From contig CAWGBJ010000002.1 in NCBI GenBank assembly GCA_963820795.1, positions 235,322 to 299,321 on the forward strand: DNA of 64,000 nt, given 5' to 3'. This document shows positions 44,292 through 52,866 of this stretch, piece by piece. Below the pieces are notes generated by a model that saw only the letters and a list, made by a program, of their open reading frames with translations, was not told where the DNA came from and did no database searches. The translations under genes and the position numbers were made by a program. The stretch's first letter is position 1; the number at the start of each line of letters is the position of its first letter. The DNA comes from Roseiarcus sp963820795 (lineage in GTDB: Bacteria > Pseudomonadota > Alphaproteobacteria > Rhizobiales > Beijerinckiaceae).

Positions 44292-44365
44292 CCTTCGGTT
44301 TTGGCGGCTGATGCAGCGAGCATCCGCTCGAACCGTCTGACATCTCGCTCCGGGAGCCTTCCGCC

Positions 44366-44485
44366 ATGCCGATGATCGACATCTATGCAACCGTCGGTGC
44401 ATTTGCCGATGCCCACAAGCAGGCGGCCGACGCCGCCGCCGTGGTGAAGTATGTGGAGACGGTCCCCGATATCCCGATGCGCCCT
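44366..44485 (+). pseudogene. Truncated tautomerase-like gene
   Basis: MPMIDIYATVGAFADAHKQA followed by VETVPDIPM resembles the N-terminal 40 residues of small tautomerase-family proteins, in which the Pro after Met is the catalytic base. After residue about 40 the frame runs into unrelated Arg-rich sequence. GGGAG stands 8 bases upstream of the ATG. It looks like the cut-off end of the hydrolase operon. No gene is visible from here to 44680. Confidence 0.5.
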
Positions 44486-44680
44486 CCGGCCATACCGGAG
44501 CGAGCGGGAACGGCAGGAACGAGCCGGATAGGGCGCGTTCGCCAAACCGTCCGGCGAACGCCCGCTATTTGCGCATGGCCGACGTTCCCTCGTCGTCTCC
44601 GCAATGCTGAAAACTCGCGCGAGGATCCGTTCCGGGTCGAACCCAGTCGCGTGGGGCGGGGCTCGAAGCCGCCCGCGAAC

Positions 44681-45067
44681 CTATCCCCTCACCGCCAGCG
44701 GATGCGCAACGAGCGCGCGGTCGATGGTGAGGAGCCGCAGCCCCTCGACCTGGCATTGCGCGAGCAGCATCCTGTCGAACGGATCGCGCGTCATCGGCTC
44801 GGGTTCGACGGACGTCAGCGCGTGGCGTTCATCGATGGCGACAATCCTGATGCCGAGGCCATCGAGAAGCTCGGGCAGGGCGTCGAGCTCGAGTGTCAGC
44901 TTCAGTTTGCTGAGCCGGCATTTGATAGCGATCTCCCAGAGGCTCGCCGCGCTCAGATGATGCTCATTGCCGGCATCCCTCAACAATCCGGCGACCGCCG
45001 CGGGCAGGCTGGCGGCGCCGGGCCCGATCAGAGCCAGAAGGATATGGGTGTCGATCAAGAGCTTCAT
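44681..45067 (-). CDS. PIN-domain toxin (VapC-like)
   Basis: 128 residues. MKLLIDTHILLALIGPG carries the first acidic residue, SAASLWEIAIKCRLSKLKL the Glu, MTRDPFDRMLLAQCQVEGL the third (D-P-F-D-R), and LLTIDRALVAHPL the fourth Asp. All PIN active-site positions are intact, so it should be a working ribonuclease. This is the COG3744-type PIN family normally paired with Phd antitoxins. Its start overlaps the antitoxin stop by 4 bases. Confidence 0.9.
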   Translation of the reverse strand: MKLLIDTHILLALIGPGAASLPAAVAGLLRDAGNEHHLSAASLWEIAIKCRLSKLKLTLELDALPELLDGLGIRIVAIDERHALTSVEPEPMTRDPFDRMLLAQCQVEGLRLLTIDRALVAHPLAVRG

Positions 45068-45333
45068 GCGCCCGGCGGCAAGGGACGCAGAAGAAAGTCC
45101 TCCGGCATGGGATCGTCGAAATCATCGGCGATGAAAGCCACAATCGTTTCGATCCCGCGCTTCCGCTTGAAGTCGTCAATCGCTTCGAGCCGAAGACCCT
45201 TGCGCGGACGGTGCGGCGCCAGCTCGAAAACGGGCGAACCATTGCGCGTGACGACAATCGTCTGTCCCCGCTCGACCTCGCGGGCGAGCTCGGTCAGCCG
45301 ATTCTTCGCGTCGCGGATCGTCACCGTTTTCAT
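45064..45333 (-). CDS. Phd/YefM-type antitoxin
   Basis: 89 residues from MKTVTIRDAKNRLTELAREV then VVTRNGSPVFELAPH, the Phd/YefM fold. The C-terminal IADDFDDPMPEDFL is the acidic toxin-neutralising tail. The longer reading to 45432 is rejected because the Phd domain starts at this Met. A near-perfect palindrome lies just upstream. Overlap with the toxin gene by ATGA-type coupling is typical. Confidence 0.9.
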   Translation of the reverse strand: MKTVTIRDAKNRLTELAREVERGQTIVVTRNGSPVFELAPHRPRKGLRLEAIDDFKRKRGIETIVAFIADDFDDPMPEDFLLRPLPPGA

Positions 45334-45341
45334 GCAAACCT

Positions 45342-45361
45342 TGTAGCCACATGTAGCTACA
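45342..45361 (-). promoter_or_regulatory. Palindromic operator of the Phd/PIN operon
   Basis: TGTAGCCACATGTAGCTACA is a 20-base palindrome with one mismatched pair. It stands 8 bases before the antitoxin start codon, where Phd-type antitoxins bind to repress their own operon. Confidence 0.6.
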
Positions 45362-45406
45362 ATGTCCAGCTCGAGAAACAGGTCTGGCTTCGGGCGCCCG
45401 GATCTG

Positions 45407-45784
45407 TCAGACCCGCCGCCGCGCGCTGACATACGCGAGCTTCAGCTTCCAGTTCGCCGAGACTGCGCTCGCCGGCAGTCTGCCGCGCGGCTGATCGTCG
45501 TCCTTCGGCGGGAACATCACTGCAGCGGCGCAGACGAGGCCGCCGAACGTCGTCATGAAGCCGACATAGAGCATGAAGAGCGCCACCGCGGCCATGTCGC
45601 TGTGCTCGAGCAAAGGCCTGAGCCCGAACGGATCGACAATCAGCAGGGCCGTTGCGGAGATCACGCCAGCCATCCCGCCGAGCGCCCAGTTGACGATCAG
45701 ATGGCGCACGAGCGGGTCAAGCCGGTTCAACGCGCGCGCCGCCTGCAGCCAAAGGGGACGCCTGTTTGAGTTCGGTTTCGCCAT
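45407..45784 (-). CDS. Small inner-membrane protein of unknown function
   Basis: 125 residues from MAKPNSNRRPLWLQAARALN. Two membrane helices are clear: VNWALGGMAGVISATALLIV and AVALFMLYVGFMTTFGGLVC. The basic N terminus and C terminus (NWKLKLAYVSARRR) suggest both ends are cytoplasmic. The open frame extends to 45895, but that part is Arg/Ala-rich and without a ribosome site. I do not recognise the family. Next to the toxin-antitoxin pair but probably independent. Confidence 0.6.
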   Translation of the reverse strand: MAKPNSNRRPLWLQAARALNRLDPLVRHLIVNWALGGMAGVISATALLIVDPFGLRPLLEHSDMAAVALFMLYVGFMTTFGGLVCAAAVMFPPKDDDQPRGRLPASAVSANWKLKLAYVSARRRV

Positions 45785-46227
45785 CTGCCCGTCTCCCGAA
45801 TCGACCCGCCCGCCTGAAGTAAAACGGCGGATGGCCGCCGCGCAAACGATTGTCGCGCCGGCGACCCGGGCCGTCAAACGCAGGCAGCGCGGCAAAACAA
45901 CGCGGGCTTTGGCGCGGCTGCGCGCTTTGCTCGTCGCCGCGACGATCGAGACCAGCGCAACTAAAGCGTCGGCGATGCGAAAGCCCTTGGCGCCAGAACA
46001 TGCGGGGTTCGCTGCTTTGGCGGGATAAGCGAAAAGAATTCCCTACTCGGCCAGATTAATTGCCTGTTCCATTTCACAGGGAATTTCTTCGCAGGAAATT
46101 GATTTTACGTGTGATTGTTGACAAGACTCACCGCCTGACCGATCTCAAACGAGGAACTCCGTGTTCTTTTCGCTGATCGCAGGGATTACTGTTCCCCAGA
46201 AATCGCTCCCAAGGAGCACAACCTGCC
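45785..46227. other. Intergenic region with an AT-rich, repeat-like segment
   Basis: About 440 bases. The part from 46030 to 46130 is AT-rich and holds AATTCCCT at 46037-46044 and AGGGAATT at 46078-46085 in inverted orientation, plus GCCTGTTCC between them and GCAGGAAATT after. This kind of repeated CAGGGAATT motif is familiar from dispersed elements in Hyphomicrobiales genomes. No open frame is convincing. Confidence 0.4.
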
Positions 46228-47128
46228 TCAGCGGCGGCGCTTCAGCGCCTCGGCGAGGCGCGTGGTGGCCGAACCTGGGGCAAGCGGCTTCGGCTGGCTT
46301 TCATGCGGCGCCCAGCCGCTGAGCCAGACCGTGTCGAAGGTGGCGCGCAGGCGCCCGTCGGGATCGGCGAAGCGCTCGGCATAAAGCGCGGCGGCGCGCA
46401 GAAGGACGTCGCGCCTGAGCGGTTTGCGGCTGCGCGCCTGGAGAGCGTTGGCGCCGCCGAAGGCGCGCAAATCTTTCATCAGCGCCAAGATATCGGCGTA
46501 GCGGACAGTGGCGCGGTCGAGATCGACGACCGGCAGGGCGAGGCCCGCCCGCTGCGCCAGCGCGCCCAGCGCCCGCACCTCGACGAAAGGCGCGACCCGC
46601 GGCGATGCGCCGCCGAGCGTCTCGGCCTCGGCGGCGGTCAGGCTCTGGCGGAGCTCGGTCAGCGTGTCGCCGCCGATGAGCGCGACCATGAGCAGGCCGT
46701 CGCCGGTCAGCGCCCGCCGCATCTGGATCAGCGTCCCGGGGAGGTCGTTGACCGTCTGCAGCGCGAGCAGCGAGACGGCGAGGTCGAGCCTTGCCCTCCG
46801 CTGCCGGCAGCCGCTCGACGTCGCCGACTGCGCCGAGGAAACCGCCCCTGCCGAGGCTGAGGCGCGTCGGCGCGATCCGGATCACCAGATCGACCTGTCC
46901 GCCGGCCGCGAGCGCGGCCGCGCCATGCGGGCCGGGGGAACCGAAGTCGGCGGCGACGGCGAAGCGCCGCTTGACCAACGACAGTCGGTCGGCGAGCTCC
47001 TGCGCCGCGCGCGCCAGCAGGAAATCCACCCCTCCGTTCGACGCCGCGCCGTCGGCCCAAGCGCGGTCGAGACGGCGGCTGACGAGGGCGCGATCGAAGA
47101 TCTGCGGAGGCGAGGCGGGCGAGGCCAT
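46228..47128 (-). CDS. SAM-dependent methyltransferase (BioC/NDUFAF5-like), frameshifted
   Basis: About 300 residues after one correction. N part: QIFDRALVSRRLDRAW, the usual start of alphaproteobacterial homologues of mitochondrial NDUFAF5. Then VAADFGSPGPHGAAALAAGG (motif I, partly degenerate). Removing one base near 46790 joins RLPAAEGK to LDLAVSLLALQTVNDLPGTL, then MRRALTGDGLLMVALIGGDT and AGLALPVVDLDRATVRYADI. Without the correction the N-terminal and C-terminal parts read as two overlapping genes. NDUFAF5 acts in complex I assembly; the bacterial role is not known. Divergent from comF. Confidence 0.8.
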
Positions 47129-47191
47129 CGGCGCTTCTTATGCGCTCTACGGCCTCTCGCGCAAAGCCTCGGTTTCAGCTAGCTTCGCCGC

Positions 47192-47983
47192 ATGGGCGCG
47201 GATTTGCAGATTGCGGATAGCGGCGCATTCTCTGGCGTGGCGAGGCGGCTTGGTCGCGAGATTCGGCGGCTGGCCAGCCGCGCGCTCGACGTGCTCTACC
47301 CTCCGACATGTCTCGCCTGCCGCGCCGCCACCGATTCGCATGGGGCGCTATGCCCGAGCTGCTGGAGCGCCATGCGCTTCATCGAGCGGCCGTTCTGCGA
47401 GCGCCTCGGCACCCCGTTCGAGCAGGATCTCGGCGAGGGGCTGCTGTCGCCGCAGGCGATGGCCGATCCGCCGGTCTATCGGCGGGCGCGCGCGGTCGCC
47501 CGGTTCGAGGATGGGCCCGCCCGCAAGCTCGCGCACCGGCTCAAATATTCAGACCGCGGCGAACTCGCGGCGCCGATCGCCCGCTGGATGGCGCGCGCCG
47601 GGGGGGACCTAATCGCCGAGGCCGACCTTCTCGCCCCCGTGCCGCTGCATCCTATGAAACTGTGGCGGCGGCGGTTCAACCAGGCGGCCGCGCTCGCGCG
47701 GGAGGTGGCGCGGCAGACGGGCAAGCCTTGCGATCCCGCCGCGCTCGAGCGCGTCAAGCTGACGCGGAGCCAGGTGGGCCTGAGCCGCGCCCAGCGCGCT
47801 GAGAACGTCCAGGGGGCATTTCGCGTCGCCGAAGGCACGGCGGTGCGCGGACGCAAGATACTGCTGGTCGATGATGTGCTGACCTCGGGCGCAACCGCCA
47901 ACGCAGCCTCGCGCGCGCTTCTGAAGGCCGGCGCGGCGAACGTCGATGTGCTCGTGTTCGCCCGGGTTGTTACTGGCGGGTGA
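47192..47983 (+). CDS. comF: ComF family phosphoribosyltransferase-like protein
   Basis: 263 residues. YPPTCLACRAATDSHGALCP then SCWSAMRFI is the N-terminal zinc-binding part. VARFEDGPARKLAHRLKYSD and VPLHPMKLWRRRFNQAAALA follow, then the PRPP loop ILLVDDVLTSGATANAASRA near the C terminus. ComF proteins take part in DNA uptake and in recombination with PriA and related helicases. Followed by a glutaredoxin gene. Confidence 0.9.
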   Translation: MGADLQIADSGAFSGVARRLGREIRRLASRALDVLYPPTCLACRAATDSHGALCPSCWSAMRFIERPFCERLGTPFEQDLGEGLLSPQAMADPPVYRRARAVARFEDGPARKLAHRLKYSDRGELAAPIARWMARAGGDLIAEADLLAPVPLHPMKLWRRRFNQAAALAREVARQTGKPCDPAALERVKLTRSQVGLSRAQRAENVQGAFRVAEGTAVRGRKILLVDDVLTSGATANAASRALLKAGAANVDVLVFARVVTGG

Positions 47984-48032
47984 CTGCCCATATAGTAGGA
48001 AAATCGTTAAATTGAGGCTGGTCCGTCTGAAA

Positions 48033-48290
48033 GTGCCGCCGATCGTCATCTACACAAAGTCGTGGTGCCCCTACTGCCACGCGGCGAAAGCCCTTCTAGA
48101 GGCAAAAGGGGCGCCGTTCGAGGAGATCAGCGTCGATGGCGATCGCGTGGCGCAGATGGCCATGGCGGCGAGAGCGGGCGGACGCGCGACCGTACCGCAG
48201 ATCTTCATCGGCGACCGCCACATCGGCGGCTGCGACGATCTGCATGATCTCGAGGCCGTAGGCGCGCTCGACGGCATGCTGGCGGGCTGA
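48033..48290 (+). CDS. grxC: Glutaredoxin 3
   Basis: 85 residues from a GTG at 48033 (a TTG at 48012 is also in frame; the start is not certain). VIYTKSWCPYCHAAKALLEA holds the CPYC redox site. The SVDGDRVAQMAMAARAGGRA segment is followed by TVPQIFIGDRHIGGCDDLHD, the cis-Pro and the GSH-binding GG. Dithiol glutaredoxin that reduces disulfides and mixed glutathione disulfides. The gene is followed after 3 bases by the DUF1178 gene; this pairing is typical of Hyphomicrobiales. Confidence 0.9.
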   Translation: MPPIVIYTKSWCPYCHAAKALLEAKGAPFEEISVDGDRVAQMAMAARAGGRATVPQIFIGDRHIGGCDDLHDLEAVGALDGMLAG

Positions 48291-48293
48291 CCG

Positions 48294-48728
48294 ATGATCA
48301 GATACGCGCTCGGCTGCGCCGAGGGACATTCGTTCGACAGCTGGTTTCCCGACAGCGCCGCGTATGAGACGCAGCGCAAGCGTGGTTTCGTCGCCTGCCC
48401 CGAGTGCGGTTCGACCAAAGTTGAAAAGGCGATCATGGCGCCGGCGGTGGTTGGCGGGGAGCGTATCGCGCTCGAACCGCCGCCCGAGGCGCTGATTGAC
48501 GACCGTCGCCGCCAGGCGCGCGCCATGGTGCAGCATCTGCGCCGCGAGATCGAGGCGAATACCGACGACGTCGGCCCAAAGTTTCCGGAAATCGCCCGCG
48601 CCATCCACCACGGCGACGAACCCGAGCGCGCGATCCGAGGTCAGGCGAGCCTAAAGGAAGCCAAGGCGCTGATCGAGGACGGGGTCGGCGTGCTGCCGAT
48701 GCCCATGCTCGCCGACGAATTGAACTGA
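48294..48728 (+). CDS. DUF1178 family protein
   Basis: 144 residues. MIRYALGCAEGHSFDSWFPD then VACPECGSTKVEKAIMAPAV (zinc-ribbon-like C-x-x-C), and ARAIHHGDEPERAIRGQASL, the standard DUF1178 pattern. Function unknown. Conserved neighbour of grxC. Confidence 0.9.
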   Translation: MIRYALGCAEGHSFDSWFPDSAAYETQRKRGFVACPECGSTKVEKAIMAPAVVGGERIALEPPPEALIDDRRRQARAMVQHLRREIEANTDDVGPKFPEIARAIHHGDEPERAIRGQASLKEAKALIEDGVGVLPMPMLADELN

Positions 48729-48737
48729 GCGCCTATT

Positions 48738-49565
48738 CTACTTCAGCTCCAGCCTGAACTCCGACGCCTCGATCACGGTCGTGCCGATCATCGTCCTGGC
48801 CGAAACCCGGAAGGGGATCAGCACATGGTCGCTCTCAATCGGCGCCAGCCAGACTTCGAGGTCCTTGTTTTCGGCCATGAATTTGGTCGCTGGGCGGTTG
48901 CGGCTGTGGCCCGAGATCGGCACGTAGCGAATGGCGCAGACGACGACTGGTCCGTCGTAGCCCTTCACCTTCACGCGGCGCTGGCCGACGTAGGTCAGAT
49001 CGATGTCGAAACGGGTGAAGCCGTCGAAGATCGGGATCTTGCGGGTGCAGGCGGCGGGCGAAAGGATCGGGGCCGAGGCCGGCGCTGGGATGATGACGGC
49101 GCCGATCGGATCGACGACGTCCTGCTCGTCGTGGGGGCCGAGCGGAACGCGGTCAGGCTTGACCTGGAAAGGCGGGGCGATGTCGACCCCCTTGACCGCG
49201 TTGCCCGCGAGCGCCATGCGGATCGTCCGGGTCATGTTGGCGTTTGCCGCGATTGTGGCGAAAGTGGCCGGCGAAACGCGGCCGTTGATGATCGCCCCGG
49301 CCCCGCTCGAGGCCCCTTGGGCGTTGGAGAAGAGTTTCGCCAGGCCAGTCAGTTTGCCGTCCGCCACGATCGAGTAGCTCGAGGGGGTGATTTCCGCATT
49401 GAGGTTGGCCGTACCGATCGGCAGTCCTATCAGAGATACGCGATAGGTGGCGTGCAGCATGTCCGCGCTCGCGCCGCCCGCTGAGATGACCGCGACTAGG
49501 GCCGCCGCGAGCAAACCCAAGCGCCTCCTTGGCAATCGCGACGCCATCGACTGCGAACTCCCCAT
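48738..49565 (-). CDS. DUF3108 domain protein, exported
   Basis: 275 residues from MGSSQSMASRLPRRRLGLLA with a signal peptide ending near GGASA. Then YRVSLIGLPIGTANLNAEIT, the DUF3108 N-terminal region, and GRVSPATFATIAANANMTRT. KVKGYDGPVVVCAIRYVPIS and LEVWLAPIESDHVLIPFRVS are the closing strands. Beta-rich outer-envelope or periplasmic protein of unknown role. The frame is open to 49772 but the earlier part lacks a signal peptide. Confidence 0.8.
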   Translation of the reverse strand: MGSSQSMASRLPRRRLGLLAAALVAVISAGGASADMLHATYRVSLIGLPIGTANLNAEITPSSYSIVADGKLTGLAKLFSNAQGASSGAGAIINGRVSPATFATIAANANMTRTIRMALAGNAVKGVDIAPPFQVKPDRVPLGPHDEQDVVDPIGAVIIPAPASAPILSPAACTRKIPIFDGFTRFDIDLTYVGQRRVKVKGYDGPVVVCAIRYVPISGHSRNRPATKFMAENKDLEVWLAPIESDHVLIPFRVSARTMIGTTVIEASEFRLELK

Positions 49566-49716
49566 CAGAATCTCATCGGCCGAATGAACGGCGATTGCGC
49601 ACAAATTCCGGCGCGAATGCGCCGAGTCGGCGGCAACCCACGGTCGAGCAAAAAAGTCATTGCCCGTCGCTGTCAAGACCTTGCAGGTTCCCGGCCGGGA
49701 GCCGTAACATCGCTTT

Positions 49717-50235
49717 ATGGTCGAGACGGTCATCTCCATCCGCCCCGCGCGCCTCGGCGACGAACGCGACATCGCCGCGGTGCACGACGCCGCCTGGCGC
49801 GAGGCTTATCGAGGCGTCATTCCCGGACGCGAGCTCGAGCGGATGATTGCGCGCCGTGGCCCGGCTTGGTGGCGCCTCGCGATTGCGCGCCGGACGCCGC
49901 TCCTCGTGCTCGAATTCGGCAATTCGGTCGTCGGCTATGTTTCCTATGGGCGCAACAGGGTCCCGACGCTCGGCTATGGGGCCGAGATTTTCGAGCTCTA
50001 TCTGGCGCCGGAATGCCAGGGTTGCGGTTTCGGCCGCCGCATGTTCGAGGCGGCGCGCAAGGATCTTGCAGGCCACGGTTACGCGACGCTCGTCGTCTGG
50101 GCGCTGGCGGACAACGAACGGGCGATCGGCTTCTACCGCCGGCTCGGCGGGCGTGTGGTGCGGCGGGCGCATGAAACTTTCGGCGGACAGGACCGCGAAC
50201 GCATCGCTTTCGGCTTTGGCGGTTCGGAACATTGA
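49717..50235 (+). CDS. GNAT family N-acetyltransferase
   Basis: 172 residues. IRPARLGDERDIAAVHDAAW is the family start, GAEIFELYLAPECQGCGFGR followed by RMFEAARKDL holds the acetyl-CoA Q/R-x-x-G-x-G/A loop (QGCGFGR), and VVWALADNERAIGFYRRLGG is the C-terminal motif. Acetylates an amine; substrate unknown. It is upstream of ppa in the same direction. Confidence 0.9.
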   Translation: MVETVISIRPARLGDERDIAAVHDAAWREAYRGVIPGRELERMIARRGPAWWRLAIARRTPLLVLEFGNSVVGYVSYGRNRVPTLGYGAEIFELYLAPECQGCGFGRRMFEAARKDLAGHGYATLVVWALADNERAIGFYRRLGGRVVRRAHETFGGQDRERIAFGFGGSEH

Positions 50236-50310
50236 TCCTATAAGCAGGTTCGGAGGCCGCCGCCCGCCTTTCGCGCGAGGACTGGCAGGCCACAATCTGG
50301 AGGCCGCCCC

Positions 50311-50847
50311 GTGAATCTCGAAGCTGTCCCGATCGGCAAGAACGCGCCGCACGACGTCAATGTCGTGATCGAGGTGCCGATCGGCGGCGAGCCGATCAAA
50401 TACGAGATGGACAAGGCGAGCGGAGCGCTGGTGGTCGACCGCTTCCTCTACACGTCCATGCGCTATCCCGGAAATTACGGCTTCATCCCGCATACGCTGT
50501 CGGGCGACGGCGACCCTGTCGACGTGATCGTCGCCAATACGCGCGCGCTGGTTCCCGGCGCCGTCATCAGCTGCAGGATCGTCGGCGTTCTCCTGATGGA
50601 GGACGAGCACGGCGGCGACGAGAAGCTGCTCGCCGTGCCGTCAGCCAAGCTCACCCAGCGCTACGCGCATGTGCACAACTACTCCGACTTGCCCTCGATC
50701 ACCCTCGAGCAGATCGAGCACTTCTTCGCTCATTACAAAGATCTCGAGCCGAACAAGTGGGTCAAGATCATCCGCTGGGGCGACGCCGACGAGGCGCGCA
50801 AGCTGGTCATCGACGGAATCGAGCAGGCCAAGCAGGCGAAGGCCTGA
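50311..50847 (+). CDS. ppa: Inorganic pyrophosphatase (family I)
   Basis: 178 residues, GTG start at 50311. VNVVIEVPIGGEPIKYEMDK and YPGNYGFIPHTLSGDGDPVD then VIVANTR are the family I motifs; the D-G-D-P-V-D segment binds the catalytic metals. Residue spacing and length match the bacterial hexameric enzyme. Hydrolyses pyrophosphate and drives biosynthesis. Highly conserved housekeeping gene. Confidence 0.95.
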   Translation: MNLEAVPIGKNAPHDVNVVIEVPIGGEPIKYEMDKASGALVVDRFLYTSMRYPGNYGFIPHTLSGDGDPVDVIVANTRALVPGAVISCRIVGVLLMEDEHGGDEKLLAVPSAKLTQRYAHVHNYSDLPSITLEQIEHFFAHYKDLEPNKWVKIIRWGDADEARKLVIDGIEQAKQAKA

Positions 50848-50926
50848 GGCGAACGGCTCCTCCATTGCTTCGCGTCGCGAGCCCTGGACGTCTTCCTCGT
50901 GCGGAGCCTGCGGCCCCGCCATTTGC

Positions 50927-51892
50927 TCAGGCGAGCGGGAACCAGCAGGCTGCTCGCCGGCGATGTTCGTCGATCGTCTCGAGAAGCGGCGCCTCAGTGA
51001 GGCAGCGGGCGCGCGCAAAGACGCAGCGGTTCGCGTAGGGGCAACCGCTGGCGCTCGCCTCGCCGGCCGGCGAGGCGGCGTACGGGGCGACGCGGGTCGG
51101 CCGGTCGAGCCGCGGCGTCGCGTCGACGAGCTCGCGCGAGTAAGGGTGCGCAGGGGCAGCGAACAGTCGCTCGGTTGGACCGATCTCTACGATGCGGCCG
51201 CGGAACATCACCGCGGTGGTCTCGCAGATATGCGCCACCACGGCGAGATCGTGACTGATGAGGAGAAACGTCACGCCCGCCTCGCGCTGCAGATCGCTCA
51301 TCAGGTTCAACGCCTGCGCCTGCACCGAGACGTCGAGCGCCGACACCGGCTCATCGGCGACGACAAGCTTCGGCCGCGTGATCAGCGCACGGGCGATGGC
51401 GATGCGCTGCCGCTGTCCGCCGGAGAATTCGTGCGGATATTTTCCAGCGTCGGATGCCCTGAGGCCGACCGCCTCGAGCGACGCCGCGACGCGTCCGCGG
51501 CGTTCGGCGCGGGTGGCGCTCCCCAGGGCCGCAAGCGGTTCGGCGACGATTTTGCCGATGCGCTGGCGGGGGTCGAGCGATCCATAGGGATCCTGGAAGA
51601 TCATCTGCATGTGCGCGCGCGAGGTGCGCAGCTCGCGGTGGGAAAGATCAAAGAGCGAGCGACCCTCGAGCTTCACCGCGCCGGAATCCGGCCTGTCGAG
51701 CGCGAGCGCAATGCGGGCCAAAGTCGACTTTCCGGATCCCGACTCGCCGACGATGCCGAACGAGCTGCCGGCCATCACGCGAAAGCTGACGCCCGCCAGG
51801 GCGGGGCGCACCGAAGGAGGCGCAAAGGGGCTCGTGCGCGGCAGGCGATAAGTCTTGACGAGATCGATGGCCTCGAGCAGGGGTTCGCTCAT
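50927..51892 (-). CDS. Oligopeptide-type ABC transporter ATP-binding protein (OppF/DppF-like)
   Basis: 321 residues. GIVGESGSGKSTLARIALAL (Walker A), IFQDPYGSLDPRQRIG (Q-loop), FSGGQRQRIAIARALITRPK (signature), VVADEPVSALDVSVQAQALN (Walker B). The C-terminal oligopeptide/dipeptide domain has the Cys-rich ASGCPYANRCVFARARC, the Fe-S-like motif typical of OppD/OppF. Last gene in a minus-strand operon of four, coupled by 4-base overlaps: permease, permease, ATPase, ATPase. No periplasmic binding protein gene lies in the operon. Confidence 0.9.
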   Translation of the reverse strand: MSEPLLEAIDLVKTYRLPRTSPFAPPSVRPALAGVSFRVMAGSSFGIVGESGSGKSTLARIALALDRPDSGAVKLEGRSLFDLSHRELRTSRAHMQMIFQDPYGSLDPRQRIGKIVAEPLAALGSATRAERRGRVAASLEAVGLRASDAGKYPHEFSGGQRQRIAIARALITRPKLVVADEPVSALDVSVQAQALNLMSDLQREAGVTFLLISHDLAVVAHICETTAVMFRGRIVEIGPTERLFAAPAHPYSRELVDATPRLDRPTRVAPYAASPAGEASASGCPYANRCVFARARCLTEAPLLETIDEHRRRAACWFPLA

Positions 51893-52866
51893 GCGCGGCT
51901 CCCCAACTCCCCAGCTCGGTGGCAGCGCGACAGGCGATCCGCGCCGAACGCGACTTCAGGCGGCGGCGTCGTCCGGCAGATTCCAAGCGTCAGTTCGCAG
52001 CGGCCGGCGAACGGGCAGCCGGCGCGGATTTCGTGCTGGAGAGGAGCCACGCCGGGTATCGTCTTGAGGCGAGTCCCGCGCGGCGCGCCGGGCCGTGGCC
52101 GGGCTTCCAGTAGGGCGCGCGTATACGGGTTTCTCGGTTCTCTGAGGACCGCCTCGACCGGCCCGCTTTCCATGACGAGGCCGGCGTACATCACGATGAC
52201 CCGCTCGCAGTATCCGGCGATCACCGCAAGATCGTGGCTGACCAGCAGAAGCGCCATTTTCGTCTCGGCGCGCAGGCCGTCGATCAATTCGAGGATGCGC
52301 GCCTGGACGGTGACGTCGAGCGCAGTCGTCGGTTCATCGGCGATGACGAGACGCGGCGAGCACCCGATCGCCATCGCGATCATGGCGCGCTGCCGCTCGC
52401 CGCCGGAGAGCGCGAACGGGTAGGAGTGCGCCGCCCGCTCCGGATCGGCGAGACGCACATGATCGAGAAGCCGCACCGCCTCTTCGAGGGCCGCCTTCTT
52501 GCCGAGGCCGCGATGCAGCATCAGCGGTTCGGCGACCTGCGCGCCGACGCGATGCAGCGGATTGAGCGCCGTCATCGGCTCCTGAAAGACCATCGCGATC
52601 CGGTCGCCGCGCAGGGCGCGCATCGCGTCTTCGCCAAGTCCGACGAGCTCCTGCTCTTCGAAGCGGATCGAGCCGGAGACGAGCGCGTTTTCGGGCGTCA
52701 GCCCCATGAGGGCGAGCGCCGTCATGGTCTTGCCGGAACCGGACTCGCCGACGACGCCGAGGCTTTCCCCCTCGCCCACAGAAAACGTTCCGCCGTCGAC
52801 CACGCGCTGCAAGCCGGGCGGGGTCTCGAGATCGACCGAGAGGTTGGCGACCTCGAGGAGCATCAA
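51889..52866 (-). CDS. Oligopeptide-type ABC transporter ATP-binding protein (OppD/DppD-like)
   Basis: 325 residues. LGVVGESGSGKTMTALALMG, MVFQEPMTALNPLHRV, LSGGERQRAMIAMAIGCSPR, and VIADEPTTALDVTVQARILE in order. C-terminal AGCPFAGRCELTLGIC is the oligopeptide-domain Cys cluster. Coupled by overlap to the genes before and after. It pairs with the second ATPase to form the heterodimeric motor. Confidence 0.9.
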   Translation of the reverse strand: MMLLEVANLSVDLETPPGLQRVVDGGTFSVGEGESLGVVGESGSGKTMTALALMGLTPENALVSGSIRFEEQELVGLGEDAMRALRGDRIAMVFQEPMTALNPLHRVGAQVAEPLMLHRGLGKKAALEEAVRLLDHVRLADPERAAHSYPFALSGGERQRAMIAMAIGCSPRLVIADEPTTALDVTVQARILELIDGLRAETKMALLLVSHDLAVIAGYCERVIVMYAGLVMESGPVEAVLREPRNPYTRALLEARPRPGAPRGTRLKTIPGVAPLQHEIRAGCPFAGRCELTLGICRTTPPPEVAFGADRLSRCHRAGELGSRA

